Positions 49,566 to 56,452 of a DNA stretch of 64,000 bases are shown piece after piece; within the stretch, counting starts at the first letter, position 1; each line of letters starts with the position of its first letter. The DNA comes from JASHSH01 sp036490215 (GTDB lineage Bacteria > Pseudomonadota > Alphaproteobacteria > Rhodospirillales > Magnetospirillaceae): contig DASXEH010000006.1 of NCBI GenBank assembly GCA_036490215.1, positions 1-64,000 on the forward strand. The letters are read 5' to 3'. The notes beneath the pieces are model-generated. The model worked only from the letters and a program-made list of their open reading frames with translations. It searched no databases and was not told the DNA's origin. A program made the translations under genes and the position numbers.

Positions 49566-50111
49566 CTACAAGCCCAGATCGACCGGCATCGCGTAGGTGA
49601 GCAGCAATTCGTTCTCGCCGGGATTGCGGTCGTCGATCGTGGCGTTCGAGAGATGCGCGAATTCGACGCCGAGTCGCGATCCGCCATCGAATTGATACGC
49701 CGCGTCTATGGCAAGACGGAACTGAAACACGCCGCCCAAATACTGGCCACCACCGGACGAATAGGCGCCCACGGCGGCAAGCGGCGTCACGACGATGGGA
49801 CCGAGGCCAATATCCGCGTAGCCACCAACATATCCGTATAGCCCGCCATCGAAGTTACCCAGGATGCCGACCGCGGGCCCGATGTCCCACAGCTTCTTGC
49901 CGCCGCGCACTTCGACGTTCATTTCGCCGGTTGGCGATTGATCGCTGTGGCCTTGGATGTTGAAGGAACCGGCCCCAATGCCGACATAATCGGGACCATC
50001 GCCCATGATCGTTAGACCATCGTCGCTGGATTGCGCGAAGGCGATACGGTCAAAGGCGAAGAAGAAAATGGTGCAAAGAAGGATCGTTTTGGCACGTTGA
50101 GCGGCGCTCAT
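49566..50111 (-). CDS. pagL: Acyloxyacyl hydrolase, PagL-type lipid A 3-O-deacylase
   Basis: Outer-membrane beta-barrel esterase that removes the 3-O acyl chain from lipid A. It has 181 residues with a signal peptide (cleavage likely after AFA, about residue 26) and alternating beta-strand-like segments. The PagL catalytic triad fits: His153 and Ser155 in EFAHLSNATI and Glu166 in NPGENELLL. It is convergent with the cyclo-ligase gene. It is a surface-envelope gene next to a locus for surface protein export, but not obviously part of it. Confidence 0.88.
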   Translation of the reverse strand: MSAAQRAKTILLCTIFFFAFDRIAFAQSSDDGLTIMGDGPDYVGIGAGSFNIQGHSDQSPTGEMNVEVRGGKKLWDIGPAVGILGNFDGGLYGYVGGYADIGLGPIVVTPLAAVGAYSSGGGQYLGGVFQFRLAIDAAYQFDGGSRLGVEFAHLSNATIDDRNPGENELLLTYAMPVDLGL

Positions 50112-50482
50112 TTCTTCACTGACCTCTTTCTTAAAGCGTCGATACGAAGCCTTGTCTCACCACGTCGGAGTACAAAACCGCGGATACGAAACACTCGGTC
50201 GAAAGCCATGGTTGGGCGCCATTGGCGCATAGAACCAACCGTATAGACCCAGCGATTATCATGCGTGGTGTCGTCAAAGACAATTCAGGTAAACACCTGA
50301 GAGGGAGACACAATCCGGGGTTTCCTGGCGGCGAGGCATGTCCCGACCACGAACGGCGTGGCTACGCGGAGGGCGACGGCAGAAGTGAGGCCTACGGTGG
50401 TAAAGCCGCGGTTGCGCTCGGCGGCGGAAGCTGCTTTTCTGCCCTCCATTGTATCCAATACTAATCTGGGAGCGAAATCACC
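50112..50482. other. Gene-free region upstream of the MetE-like gene
   Basis: The 371 bases between the PagL and MetE-like genes contain no convincing gene. A perfect short palindrome TCAGGT-AAAC-ACCTGA at 50285-50300 could be an operator or hairpin. It is followed by a GC-rich tract of about 160 bases, which could be a leader for the MetE-like gene. I looked for cobalamin, SAM and THF riboswitch signatures by eye and found none I could defend. A GGGAG site precedes the ATG at 50483. Confidence 0.4.
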
Positions 50483-51601
50483 ATGGCTGCGCGCCGTACC
50501 CCGCCGTTCCGTGCCGATCAGGTCGGCAGCCTTCTCCGCCCGCAAAAACTGCTCGATGCCCGGGACGCGCGCAAAGCCGGCAAGATCACGGCCAAGCAGT
50601 TGAAGAGCGTCGAGGATGAATCCATCCGCAACGTCATCAAGCTGCAGGAAGATATCGGCCTGCAGGCGATCACCGATGGCGAGTTCCGCCGCACCTGGTG
50701 GCATCTCGACTTCTTGGTCTCGTTCGCCAATGTCGAAGAGATCCCGCCCAAGGTGAAGGTGAAGTTCCACACCCACGAAGGCGATCTGGAATATGAACCA
50801 CCGGGCTTCCGTGTCGCCGGCAAGCTCGGCCATCCCAAGCCGATCTTCGTCGACCACTTCAAATTCGTGAAGTCGGTGACCAAGGAGACGCCGAAGGTCA
50901 CCATCCCCTCGCCCTCGATGATGCACTTCCGCGGCGGCCGTAAGGCGATCGACGAGAAAGCCTACCCCGACATGGCCGAGTTCTATGCCGATCTCGGCCG
51001 CGTCTATAACGAAGAGGTGATGGATATGGCCGCGGCCGGCTGCCGCTATCTGCAGCTCGACGAGACCAACTTCGCCTATCTCTGCGATCCCAAGCTGCGC
51101 GACCAGGTGCGCACCAATCTGGGCGAAGATCCCGAGCAGCTCACCCACACCTACGCCAAACTGATCAACAGCGTGATCAAAGGCCGGCCCGACGACATGG
51201 CGATCACCATGCATCTGTGCCGCGGCAACTTCCAGAGCGCCTGGGTGGCCGAAGGCGGTTACGAGCCGGTAGCCGAGGTGCTGTTCAACGAGATCGGCGT
51301 CGACGGCTATTTCCTCGAATACGACGATCAGCGCTCGGGTGGCTTCGAGCCGCTGCGCTTCGTGCCGAAGGGCAAGACCGTCGTGCTCGGGCTGGTCACC
51401 AGCAAGGTCGGCACCCTCGAGACCAAAGACACGCTGAAGCGCCGCATCGACGAAGCGGCCAAATTCGTGCCGCTCGAGCAGCTCGCGCTGAGCCCGCAAT
51501 GCGGCTTCTCCTCGACCGTCCACGGCAATAAGATCACCGTTGACGACGAAATCGCCAAACTCCGCCTGGTGGTGGATACGGCGCGCGAGGTGTGGGGCTG
51601 A
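50483..51601 (+). CDS. Cobalamin-independent methionine synthase (MetE C-terminal domain)-like protein
   Basis: 372-residue single-domain relative of MetE; full MetE enzymes are about twice as long because they carry a second, N-terminal barrel. Visible features are PFRADQVGSLLRP at the start, GEFRRTWWHLDFL, LQLDETNFAYL, the zinc ligands His and Cys in MHLCRGN, a Glu, and the last Cys in SPQCGFSST. With a complete zinc site it probably transfers methyl groups to a thiol. Such short family members may use methylcobalamin, methyl-THF or other donors, and their substrates are mostly unknown. Calling it metE would overstate the evidence. Confidence 0.88.
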   Translation: MAARRTPPFRADQVGSLLRPQKLLDARDARKAGKITAKQLKSVEDESIRNVIKLQEDIGLQAITDGEFRRTWWHLDFLVSFANVEEIPPKVKVKFHTHEGDLEYEPPGFRVAGKLGHPKPIFVDHFKFVKSVTKETPKVTIPSPSMMHFRGGRKAIDEKAYPDMAEFYADLGRVYNEEVMDMAAAGCRYLQLDETNFAYLCDPKLRDQVRTNLGEDPEQLTHTYAKLINSVIKGRPDDMAITMHLCRGNFQSAWVAEGGYEPVAEVLFNEIGVDGYFLEYDDQRSGGFEPLRFVPKGKTVVLGLVTSKVGTLETKDTLKRRIDEAAKFVPLEQLALSPQCGFSSTVHGNKITVDDEIAKLRLVVDTAREVWG

Positions 51602-51616
51602 AGCGGAGCTTAGTCA

Positions 51617-51766
51617 CCCCACCCTTAATCCCTCCCCGTCAAGGGGAGGGAAAATAAGAACGCGATCCCCTCCCCCTTGCGGGGAGGACTGGACGCCGAC
51701 CGACGCCCCACCGGGGCGTCGGTATCAAGCGTCCAGTGGACGTTTGAAAGGCGCCAGTGGGTGGGG
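51617..51766. repeat. Composite intergenic palindromic element
   Basis: Outer arms CCCCACCC (51617-51624) and GGGTGGGG (51759-51766) enclose nested hairpins. These are CCCTCCCC/GGGGAGGG around 51630-51650, CCCCTCCCC/GGGGAGG around 51668-51688, and ACTGGACGC/GCGTCCAGT arms enclosing CGACGCCCC/GGGGCGTCG around 51688-51740. The right outer arm supplies the GGGGGA ribosome site of the next gene. Similar composite elements occur at 56324-56444 and 59466-59625, so this is probably a dispersed repeat of the genome. Confidence 0.65.
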
Positions 51767-51768
51767 GA

Positions 51769-52584
51769 ATGAGCACAACGTTGTCCGATTCCGGCCGCAT
51801 CGCCGCTGCCGCACAAATCATCGCGAAGGCGCGGCTGGCCAATACGCCGCTCGACACGCTGCCCGATGCGATCTGGCCACGCGATCTGGCGGAAGGCTAC
51901 CGCGTCCAAGACCAAGCCCATTCCCTGCTCACCGCCGCCGGTCGCGGCGCGATCGTCGGCCATAAGATCGGCGCGACCACGCCGGTGATGCAGGACTACA
52001 TGCGCATCGATCATCCTTGCGCCGGCGGCATCTTCGCCACCACCGTGCATCAATCGGGCGTCACCCTGCCCTATTCCCGCTTCATCAAAGTCGGCATCGA
52101 ATGCGAAGTCGCGACGCGCCTGGGCAAAGACATGCCGCCCCAAGACGCGCCCTACACCCGCGCGTCGGTCGCGCCCTATGTCGATGCCTATATGGCCGCG
52201 ATCGAGTTGGTGGATGATCGCTACAAGGACTGGCCCAGCATGGGGACGCCGTCACTGGCCGCCGACGACTTCTTCGGCACCGGCAGCGTGCTCGGCCCGC
52301 CGGTCGCGCCGCAGGAGACACCCGATCTCATCACCATCCCCGGCCGCGCAATCCTAAACGGCACGGAAGTCGCGTCGGGCCGCGGCGCGGATGTGATGGG
52401 CCATCCGCTCGAAGCTCTGGCATGGCTCGCCAATCACTTCGCGCAGCGCGGCGCGAGTTTGCGCGCGGGCGAGTTCGTCTCGACCGGCAGTTTGGTGAAA
52501 ACGATCTGGCTGACGCCCGGCGATCATATCGCCATCGAGATCGACGGCCTCGGCCGCGTTGAGGTGGCGGTCAGCCGAAATTAG
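51769..52584 (+). CDS. 2-keto-4-pentenoate hydratase/fumarylacetoacetate hydrolase family protein
   Basis: 271-residue MhpD-like enzyme. Members are metal-dependent hydratases (2-hydroxypenta-2,4-dienoate) or 4-oxalocrotonate decarboxylases in aromatic meta-cleavage pathways. Landmarks are GHKIGATTPVMQDYMRIDHP, the metal-binding Glu pair in KVGIECEVATRLG, AAIELVDDRYKDW and FVSTGSLVKTIWLTPGD. The ATG at 51769 is chosen because a GGGGGA site lies directly upstream; a GTG four codons earlier is possible. No other ring-cleavage genes are adjacent, so the pathway is unknown. Its stop codon falls in the loop of a strong hairpin. Confidence 0.87.
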   Translation: MSTTLSDSGRIAAAAQIIAKARLANTPLDTLPDAIWPRDLAEGYRVQDQAHSLLTAAGRGAIVGHKIGATTPVMQDYMRIDHPCAGGIFATTVHQSGVTLPYSRFIKVGIECEVATRLGKDMPPQDAPYTRASVAPYVDAYMAAIELVDDRYKDWPSMGTPSLAADDFFGTGSVLGPPVAPQETPDLITIPGRAILNGTEVASGRGADVMGHPLEALAWLANHFAQRGASLRAGEFVSTGSLVKTIWLTPGDHIAIEIDGLGRVEVAVSRN

Positions 52585-52597
52585 TTTCGGCTGACCG
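52568..52597 (+). terminator. 13-bp perfect hairpin whose loop contains the stop codon
   Basis: CGGTCAGCCGAAA and TTTCGGCTGACCG flank a 4-base loop TTAG, in which TAG is the stop of the hydratase-family gene. No T-run follows, so intrinsic termination is uncertain; mRNA 3'-end protection or a dispersed repeat is possible. Confidence 0.55.
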
Positions 52598-52686
52598 TCA
52601 TCCCCGGGCTTGACCCGGGGATCCACGTCTTATTTCTTTGTCGTCCCAACAAAGTCGTGGATGGCCGGGTCAAGCCCGGCCATGAC
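52597..52686. repeat. Pair of inverted REP-like palindromes
   Basis: Unit 1 (52597-52627) reads GTCATCCCCGGGCTTGACC with a palindromic continuation. Unit 2 (52656-52686) is nearly the same sequence in the opposite orientation (CGTGGATGGCCGGGTCAAG, ending CATGAC). Each unit is itself a CCGGG-TTGA/TCAA-CCCGG hairpin. About 28 bases separate them. This is the layout of a bacterial interspersed mosaic element. Confidence 0.8.
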
Positions 52687-52707
52687 GAACCGATAGGTCT
52701 AGTGTCT

Positions 52708-53061
52708 TCACAACCCCGAATAGGGGATCACGCAATAGACCTCATCCGGGGCTTTGCAGATGACCGACTTGCCGATCGGGTTGTCCTCGCGGCGGACGAT
52801 CTTGTATTCGGGCACTGTCTCCCAGCGCGATTCGAGCTTCACCTGAAGACCGTCGTCGTCTGAGACCCGCAGATCGTCGGCCTGGGCCGGCCGGCAGTCG
52901 GACATCGAGCAGCAGCTCATGCCGTCTTCGCGGGCGAGGCTTTGGAACCACTGCCCGACGGGCGAGTTGGGATCGGCGCCCGCGGGCGGTGCGGCATGGG
53001 CCAGACTGGCAAGAACGATAACGCAGAGTACCGTGATGGTTGTGGCAATGAGCTGCATCAT
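52708..53061 (-). CDS. Hypothetical secreted protein, Cys-containing (117 aa)
   Basis: I do not recognise a named family. An N-terminal signal peptide is clear (hydrophobic TTITVLCVIVLASL ending in AHAAPP, cleavage about residue 23), so the mature protein is periplasmic or secreted. The mature part has WFQSL, then GMSCCSMSDCRP with three clustered cysteines, then WETVPEYKI, VICKAPDEVYCVIPY and a C-terminal Leu. Five or more cysteines suggest disulfides or metal binding. Similar small proteins with a SCCS.xDC motif are, from memory, common in Rhizobiales and Rhodospirillales and remain uncharacterised. It is isolated on the minus strand. Confidence 0.8.
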   Translation of the reverse strand: MMQLIATTITVLCVIVLASLAHAAPPAGADPNSPVGQWFQSLAREDGMSCCSMSDCRPAQADDLRVSDDDGLQVKLESRWETVPEYKIVRREDNPIGKSVICKAPDEVYCVIPYSGL

Positions 53062-53162
53062 TGTTTTACGCCTTCTTGCAACTCGTTAGCGTCCCCCGCG
53101 CACGCGAGACTAAGGGACCGTTTCTTGTTCTTAAGGGGCGAGCTTTTTGACCCCAGCTTGGC

Positions 53163-53525
53163 TCACCCCAGCTTGGCGACGAACTTGTGCCAATCGTCGA
53201 GCGGCCGAGCCACGGCAGCGGTCCCCTCGCGGGCCGCACGCCAGGGCGACGGACCGATGGCGCTCTCCGACGAATCGCTGGCCACAGGCGTCAGGCGTGC
53301 ACGGCCGACACGCGGCGGCGGCGGATTGGCCTGACCCAATTCGCGGGCCGCTTCGATGATCGCCGCTTCGTGACGGTCGGCTTCCGCATGCAGCATCTCG
53401 CATTCGCGATGATCGTTGATCAATGCGGCGGACACGGCACGGCGGCGGGCGTCGTCGGCCATATCGCGGCGCACGCGGATCGCGCCGAGCTTGAGGCGTT
53501 GGGAATACGTCAGAGCGTCGGTCAT
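53163..53525 (-). CDS. Hypothetical protein, 120 aa, basic and helical
   Basis: No recognised family. The N-terminal half is charged and helical (RLKLGAIRVRRDMADDARRR, then HEAAIIEAARELGQ). The C-terminal half is Pro/Ser-rich and probably flexible, ending DDWHKFVAKLG. There is no signal or membrane segment. The ATG at 53525 has a GGAG site eight bases upstream and overlaps the stop of the upstream 106-residue gene by four bases (ATGA). That overlap supports both being genuine and co-translated. The frame is open further upstream but runs through the neighbour gene. Confidence 0.6.
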   Translation of the reverse strand: MTDALTYSQRLKLGAIRVRRDMADDARRRAVSAALINDHRECEMLHAEADRHEAAIIEAARELGQANPPPPRVGRARLTPVASDSSESAIGPSPWRAAREGTAAVARPLDDWHKFVAKLG

Positions 53526-53842
53526 TTCGTGTCTCCGAAGTGGGGGGTGCGTCTTTTGAATTGGCCGACGCGAGCCAAATTGCCGAGCAGACGCTCGGTT
53601 CGAAGGCGATAGGAGAATGGCAGGACGGCGAAGCGCTTGGTGCCCATACGCGCGTGGCGCGGCTGAGCGCCTTCCGGCGCGCAGTAGATCTCGGCGCCAT
53701 CGCCGGCCGTCGAGACGACCGTCGAAGCAGTGACGACAGTCAGATTGGCGCGACTGAAAGCAGGACGACCCAAAGCAGCGCTGGCCGGCCGGGCGGGGGC
53801 AGGAACGGAAACAGGAATAGGGAATGCAATGAGCCGCTCCAT
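53522..53842 (-). CDS. Hypothetical protein, 106 aa
   Basis: No recognised family. The sequence begins MERLIAFPIPVSVPAPARPASA, an Ala/Pro-rich stretch that is not a convincing signal peptide. A mid-section, NLTVVTASTVVSTAGDGAEIYCAP, is followed by a basic C-terminal half (TKRFAVLPFSYRLRTERLLGN). It is coupled by a four-base overlap to the 120-residue gene downstream. It is the gene nearest, on this side, to the parS/iteron-like region, with its start about 200 bases from parS. A link to that region is not shown by sequence. Confidence 0.5.
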   Translation of the reverse strand: MERLIAFPIPVSVPAPARPASAALGRPAFSRANLTVVTASTVVSTAGDGAEIYCAPEGAQPRHARMGTKRFAVLPFSYRLRTERLLGNLARVGQFKRRTPHFGDTK

Positions 53843-54037
53843 TGTCTTTATCCTTTTTGTGCAACTCGTCGCGTTCGCCGACGCGAGACATCAGTGAGCC
53901 GGTCTATTCGGACGGAATCATGGCGGCCGGATGCGAATCATGGCGGCGCTGTGACCGCCCCGGTTTGGTCACGGGGCCGGTCCCGATGACATGGAACCGG
54001 ACAGCGCCGAAAGAATCATACGCGCCCGTTCTTGCGA

Positions 54038-54053
54038 TGTTCCACGTGAAACA
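54038..54053. promoter_or_regulatory. parS centromere-like site (ParB/Noc binding consensus)
   Basis: TGTTCCACGTGAAACA matches the published ParB consensus TGTTNCACGTGAAACA at every defined position. The near-perfect 16-bp palindrome, its position in a gene-free stretch and the AT-rich flank all favour a real site. Chromosomal parS sites cluster near the replication origin in alphaproteobacteria. Confidence 0.8.
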
Positions 54054-54067
54054 TTTTTATAAAGATG

Positions 54068-54097
54068 ATTTATATCAAATAGATAATCGATATAAAT
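54068..54097. repeat. AT-rich inverted repeat next to parS
   Basis: ATTTATATC (54068-54076) and GATATAAAT (54089-54097) are perfect 9-base arms around a 12-base spacer. They lie in a stretch of about 70 bases (54050-54118) much richer in A and T than the surroundings. Candidates are a protein-binding site, an unwinding element or a promoter for the plus strand. No gene follows closely on the plus strand. Confidence 0.65.
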
Positions 54098-54216
54098 TGC
54101 GATTTGCGCATGTTTAGGCTATATCAAGCGAGCAATGCGCGACCCGGCCTACCCTCCTGATTTCCCTCGCTTCGCAACATGCGCGAGCGCCGCCACAGAC
54201 GGCCTGGTGGCACGAG

Positions 54217-54340
54217 TAACACCCCGGATGATGGCCGGTAACACCCCGTTGGCGCGGCAGGTATCACCCCACAAGCGCCGCCGTCATCACCCCACAAGCG
54301 AGGGCGCTGTCACCCCAGGGGCTCCTGCAGGTATCACCCC
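54217..54340 (+). repeat. Six iteron-like direct repeats, 22-24 bp spacing
   Basis: The 9-base core (T/C)(A/G)(A/T)CACCCC recurs at 54217, 54239, 54262, 54285, 54308 and 54332. The cores read TAACACCCC twice, TATCACCCC twice, CATCACCCC and TGTCACCCC. The third and fourth units also share ACAAGCG after the core. Spacing of about 23 bases is close to two helical turns, so successive cores face roughly the same side of DNA. The layout resembles iterons of replication origins or an array of regulator sites. Confidence 0.65.
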
Positions 54341-54417
54341 GCGGCTGACGCGCGAGATGGGGGGCGGGATTCGATGGGACGCTCGCTCGATTTACTCGTT
54401 GGCGAGAGAACTGCCCC

Positions 54418-54792
54418 TCACTGCCCTTGCAGTGCCGCGGCGGAGCGCTCGTCCTTGGTGTGCCGATAGTAGAGATAGGCCAGACCCAGCGGCGCGATGA
54501 AGATCGCCAATCCCCAGCACGCCAGCATCGTGAAGAACTTCATCGCCACCATGAACAGCGGCCTCACGAAGAAGACATTGTCGCCAATGATGAAGCGCAT
54601 AATCGATTCGTAGACGAAGCGTGAATAGGGATACAGCAGCGTGTTGACCACCATGAGAACGCACAGCCCAACGTCGAGCGTTTGTGGTTTGTGAATACCG
54701 TTCCAGATAAACAGCGCCGGAAAGATCAGGCCGAACAGAAAGTGGCGGAGATAGTAGGGCCGCGATAGGCCACCGAAGGTCTTCACAAGCAT
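54418..54792 (-). CDS. Small integral membrane protein (124 aa), function unknown
   Basis: Predicted inner-membrane protein with about three hydrophobic segments: FLFGLIFPALFIW, VGLCVLMVVNTLLYPY, and a long one from FMVAMKFFTMLACWGLAIFI to LGLAYLYY. A short aromatic N-terminus (FGGLSRPYYLRH) and a charged C-terminal tail (RHTKDERSAAALQGQ) probably face the cytoplasm. No family recognised. A secreted-protein gene lies upstream on the same strand, separated by about 30 bases, so the two may be one transcript. The iteron-like array lies just beyond its 3' end. Confidence 0.75.
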   Translation of the reverse strand: MLVKTFGGLSRPYYLRHFLFGLIFPALFIWNGIHKPQTLDVGLCVLMVVNTLLYPYSRFVYESIMRFIIGDNVFFVRPLFMVAMKFFTMLACWGLAIFIAPLGLAYLYYRHTKDERSAAALQGQ

Positions 54793-54826
54793 ACGGCTCG
54801 CAACCCCTCCCCGGCTCTCGATTTCC

Positions 54827-55396
54827 CTACGGCGCCAGCTTGACCGCCGCGATCATGTTGCGCTTGGCGTCGTCGTCATAGCCGGAAGCGTCGGTGGTGC
54901 AGAACTGAGCGATGATGTACGAGCGCACGCCATTGGCGCCGAATCCGGCCTGCCCACCGTGATTGGTGAAACCGAAGCACAGCTGCTTGGCGAGCTTGAA
55001 ATCGACCACGAAGGAATCGCCGAGGCGATGCGTATCGCCCCAATCGGAGCCTTTGGGGTTGAACGCCTTGAGCTGCTTAACCATCGCCGTGTCGGAAACC
55101 TCGTACATATAACACATGCCGGTTTCGAGACGCACCGCATAGGCCAGATAGAAGCCGTTGGCCATCTGTCCGACCTTGCTGAACTGCCGGGTCAGACAAG
55201 CCTCGCGGGTCTGTGTAACATTCGGCCCCATCCGGCACCGCTCGGTCGCCGTTACATTGACCGTGATCGGCGATCGATCGCAGGCAATATCCTGCCATCC
55301 GTTCGCATCCGCCTTGCCGTCATCGGCTTTCGCGTGCATCGCTCCGGCACAAAGGCCAAGTGCCACCACCAACGCCGCAACCCATCCCCGCATCAT
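54827..55396 (-). CDS. Hypothetical secreted protein (189 aa)
   Basis: The signal peptide is clear: MMRGW, then a hydrophobic VAALVVALGLCAGAM and a cleavage site at MHA-KA or AKA-DD. The mature protein has four to five cysteines (DIACDRSP, ERCRMGP, REACLTR, GMCYMYE, KQLCFGF, QFCTTD) spaced as in a disulfide-bonded periplasmic domain. No family recognised. The ATG at 55396 is preferred over an upstream in-frame ATG (55444) because a TTGGGGGAAA site precedes it and the signal peptide then starts correctly. It precedes the membrane-protein gene on the same strand. Confidence 0.78.
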   Translation of the reverse strand: MMRGWVAALVVALGLCAGAMHAKADDGKADANGWQDIACDRSPITVNVTATERCRMGPNVTQTREACLTRQFSKVGQMANGFYLAYAVRLETGMCYMYEVSDTAMVKQLKAFNPKGSDWGDTHRLGDSFVVDFKLAKQLCFGFTNHGGQAGFGANGVRSYIIAQFCTTDASGYDDDAKRNMIAAVKLAP

Positions 55397-55604
55397 GTTT
55401 CCCCCAAGATGCCCGGCGCCGACTGTAGCAACGCGGGCCAACACCGTCCATGGGGTGCGGCCCTTTTTTGGAATGGTCGTGCCTCACTGTTCAGTAACAG
55501 TGATCGCCTGATCTCAACCGATATTCAGAAAATGGCGGCGCGTCGGGATATGGCGCATCACGCAGTTGTCTTACGTTGAGCGCTGATTTCCGTCACAATG
55601 CGGC

Positions 55605-56309
55605 ATGGCCAACAGCAATGACTCCAAAACCATCGCCGCGCGCGCTGCGCTCCCCTATGTGAAAGAGGGCATGCTGGTCGGGCTCGGATCGGGCAGCACG
55701 GCCAGCGAATTTGTGCGGCTGTTGGGCACCGAGAAGAAGCTGCGCGAAAGCATCACCGCCGTTTGCACTTCGAGCGAGACGCAGACCCTGGCGCAATTGC
55801 TCGGCATCAAACTGGTCGCGGTCGACGCGGTGACGCGCGTCGATCTCACGGTGGACGGCGCCGATGAAATCACGCCGCAGCTGCAGATGATCAAAGGCGG
55901 CGGCGGTGCGCTGTTCCGCGAGCGCATCGTGGCGCGGCTTTCGGCCGATCACATCACCATCGTCCACCAAGCGAAGCTGGTGGAGAAGCTGGGCGGCTTT
56001 CCTCTGCCCGTCGAGATCGTGCCGTTCTCGCACGGCACCACGACACGCTGGATCTTGGACGCACTGAAAGACGGCGGCATCGCGGTTGAGCATCATACGC
56101 TGCGCGCCGCGAAGGATGGCGGCGGGCGCTTCGTCACCGATAACGGCAATGTCATCGTCGATATGAAACTGGCGCCGATTGCCGATCCTGCGCGCGCGGC
56201 GGCGCTGCTCGACGGAATCGACGGTGTGGTCACCCACGGCCTGTTCCTAGGCCTGACCAAACGTGTGCTCGTCGCGCAGGACGACGGGTCGGTGCGGGAG
56301 ATTGGGTAG
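55605..56309 (+). CDS. rpiA: Ribose-5-phosphate isomerase A
   Basis: Interconverts ribose 5-phosphate and ribulose 5-phosphate in the pentose phosphate pathway; cytoplasmic, 234 residues, standard length. Diagnostic loops are all present: GLGSGSTASEFV (substrate phosphate), DLTVDGADEI with the catalytic Asp residues, KGGGGALFREKI-type KGGGGALFRERI with catalytic Lys/Glu, and VTDNGNVIVDM near the C-terminus. The gene stands alone, followed by a composite palindromic repeat. Confidence 0.97.
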   Translation: MANSNDSKTIAARAALPYVKEGMLVGLGSGSTASEFVRLLGTEKKLRESITAVCTSSETQTLAQLLGIKLVAVDAVTRVDLTVDGADEITPQLQMIKGGGGALFRERIVARLSADHITIVHQAKLVEKLGGFPLPVEIVPFSHGTTTRWILDALKDGGIAVEHHTLRAAKDGGGRFVTDNGNVIVDMKLAPIADPARAAALLDGIDGVVTHGLFLGLTKRVLVAQDDGSVREIG

Positions 56310-56323
56310 GAAACTCGTTTTCT

Positions 56324-56444
56324 CCCTCTCCGCCCTTTAGGGGGGAGAGGGCGGGGTGAGGTGGGGCTATCTGCGAGTAGCCACCTCTCCCTCCCGACGC
56401 TATGCGTCGGGCCCCACCCTCTCCCCCGCAAGCGGCGGAGAGGG
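56324..56444. repeat. Composite intergenic palindromic element
   Basis: Outer arms CCCTCTCCGCC (56324-56334) and GGCGGAGAGGG (56434-56444) are perfect inverted copies. Inside are CCCGACGC/GCGTCGGG around 56392-56412 and GAGGTGG/CCACCTC around 56360-56387. The whole 121-base unit could fold into one long branched hairpin. It lies between the convergent rpiA and secreted-protein genes. Confidence 0.7.
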
Positions 56445-56452
56445 CGACAAAG

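Noticed and set aside
50285..50482. Cobalamin, SAM or THF riboswitch before the MetE-like gene
   Set aside because: No conserved core sequence of these classes could be identified by eye; only a short palindrome and GC-rich sequence are present.
50285..51523. 412-codon minus-strand open frame opposite the MetE-like gene
   Set aside because: His/Gly/Arg-rich shadow; the plus strand has the complete zinc-site motifs and a ribosome site.
53842..54117. 91-codon plus-strand open frame containing the parS site
   Set aside because: No family motif or ribosome site. The parS palindrome reads as MFHVKH in this frame, a common false-gene pattern at such sites.
54135..54500. 121-codon plus-strand open frame covering the iteron-like array
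   Set aside because: The frame is a by-product of the spaced CACCCC repeats, which do not keep codon phase (spacing 22-24). It also runs into the opposite-strand membrane-protein gene.
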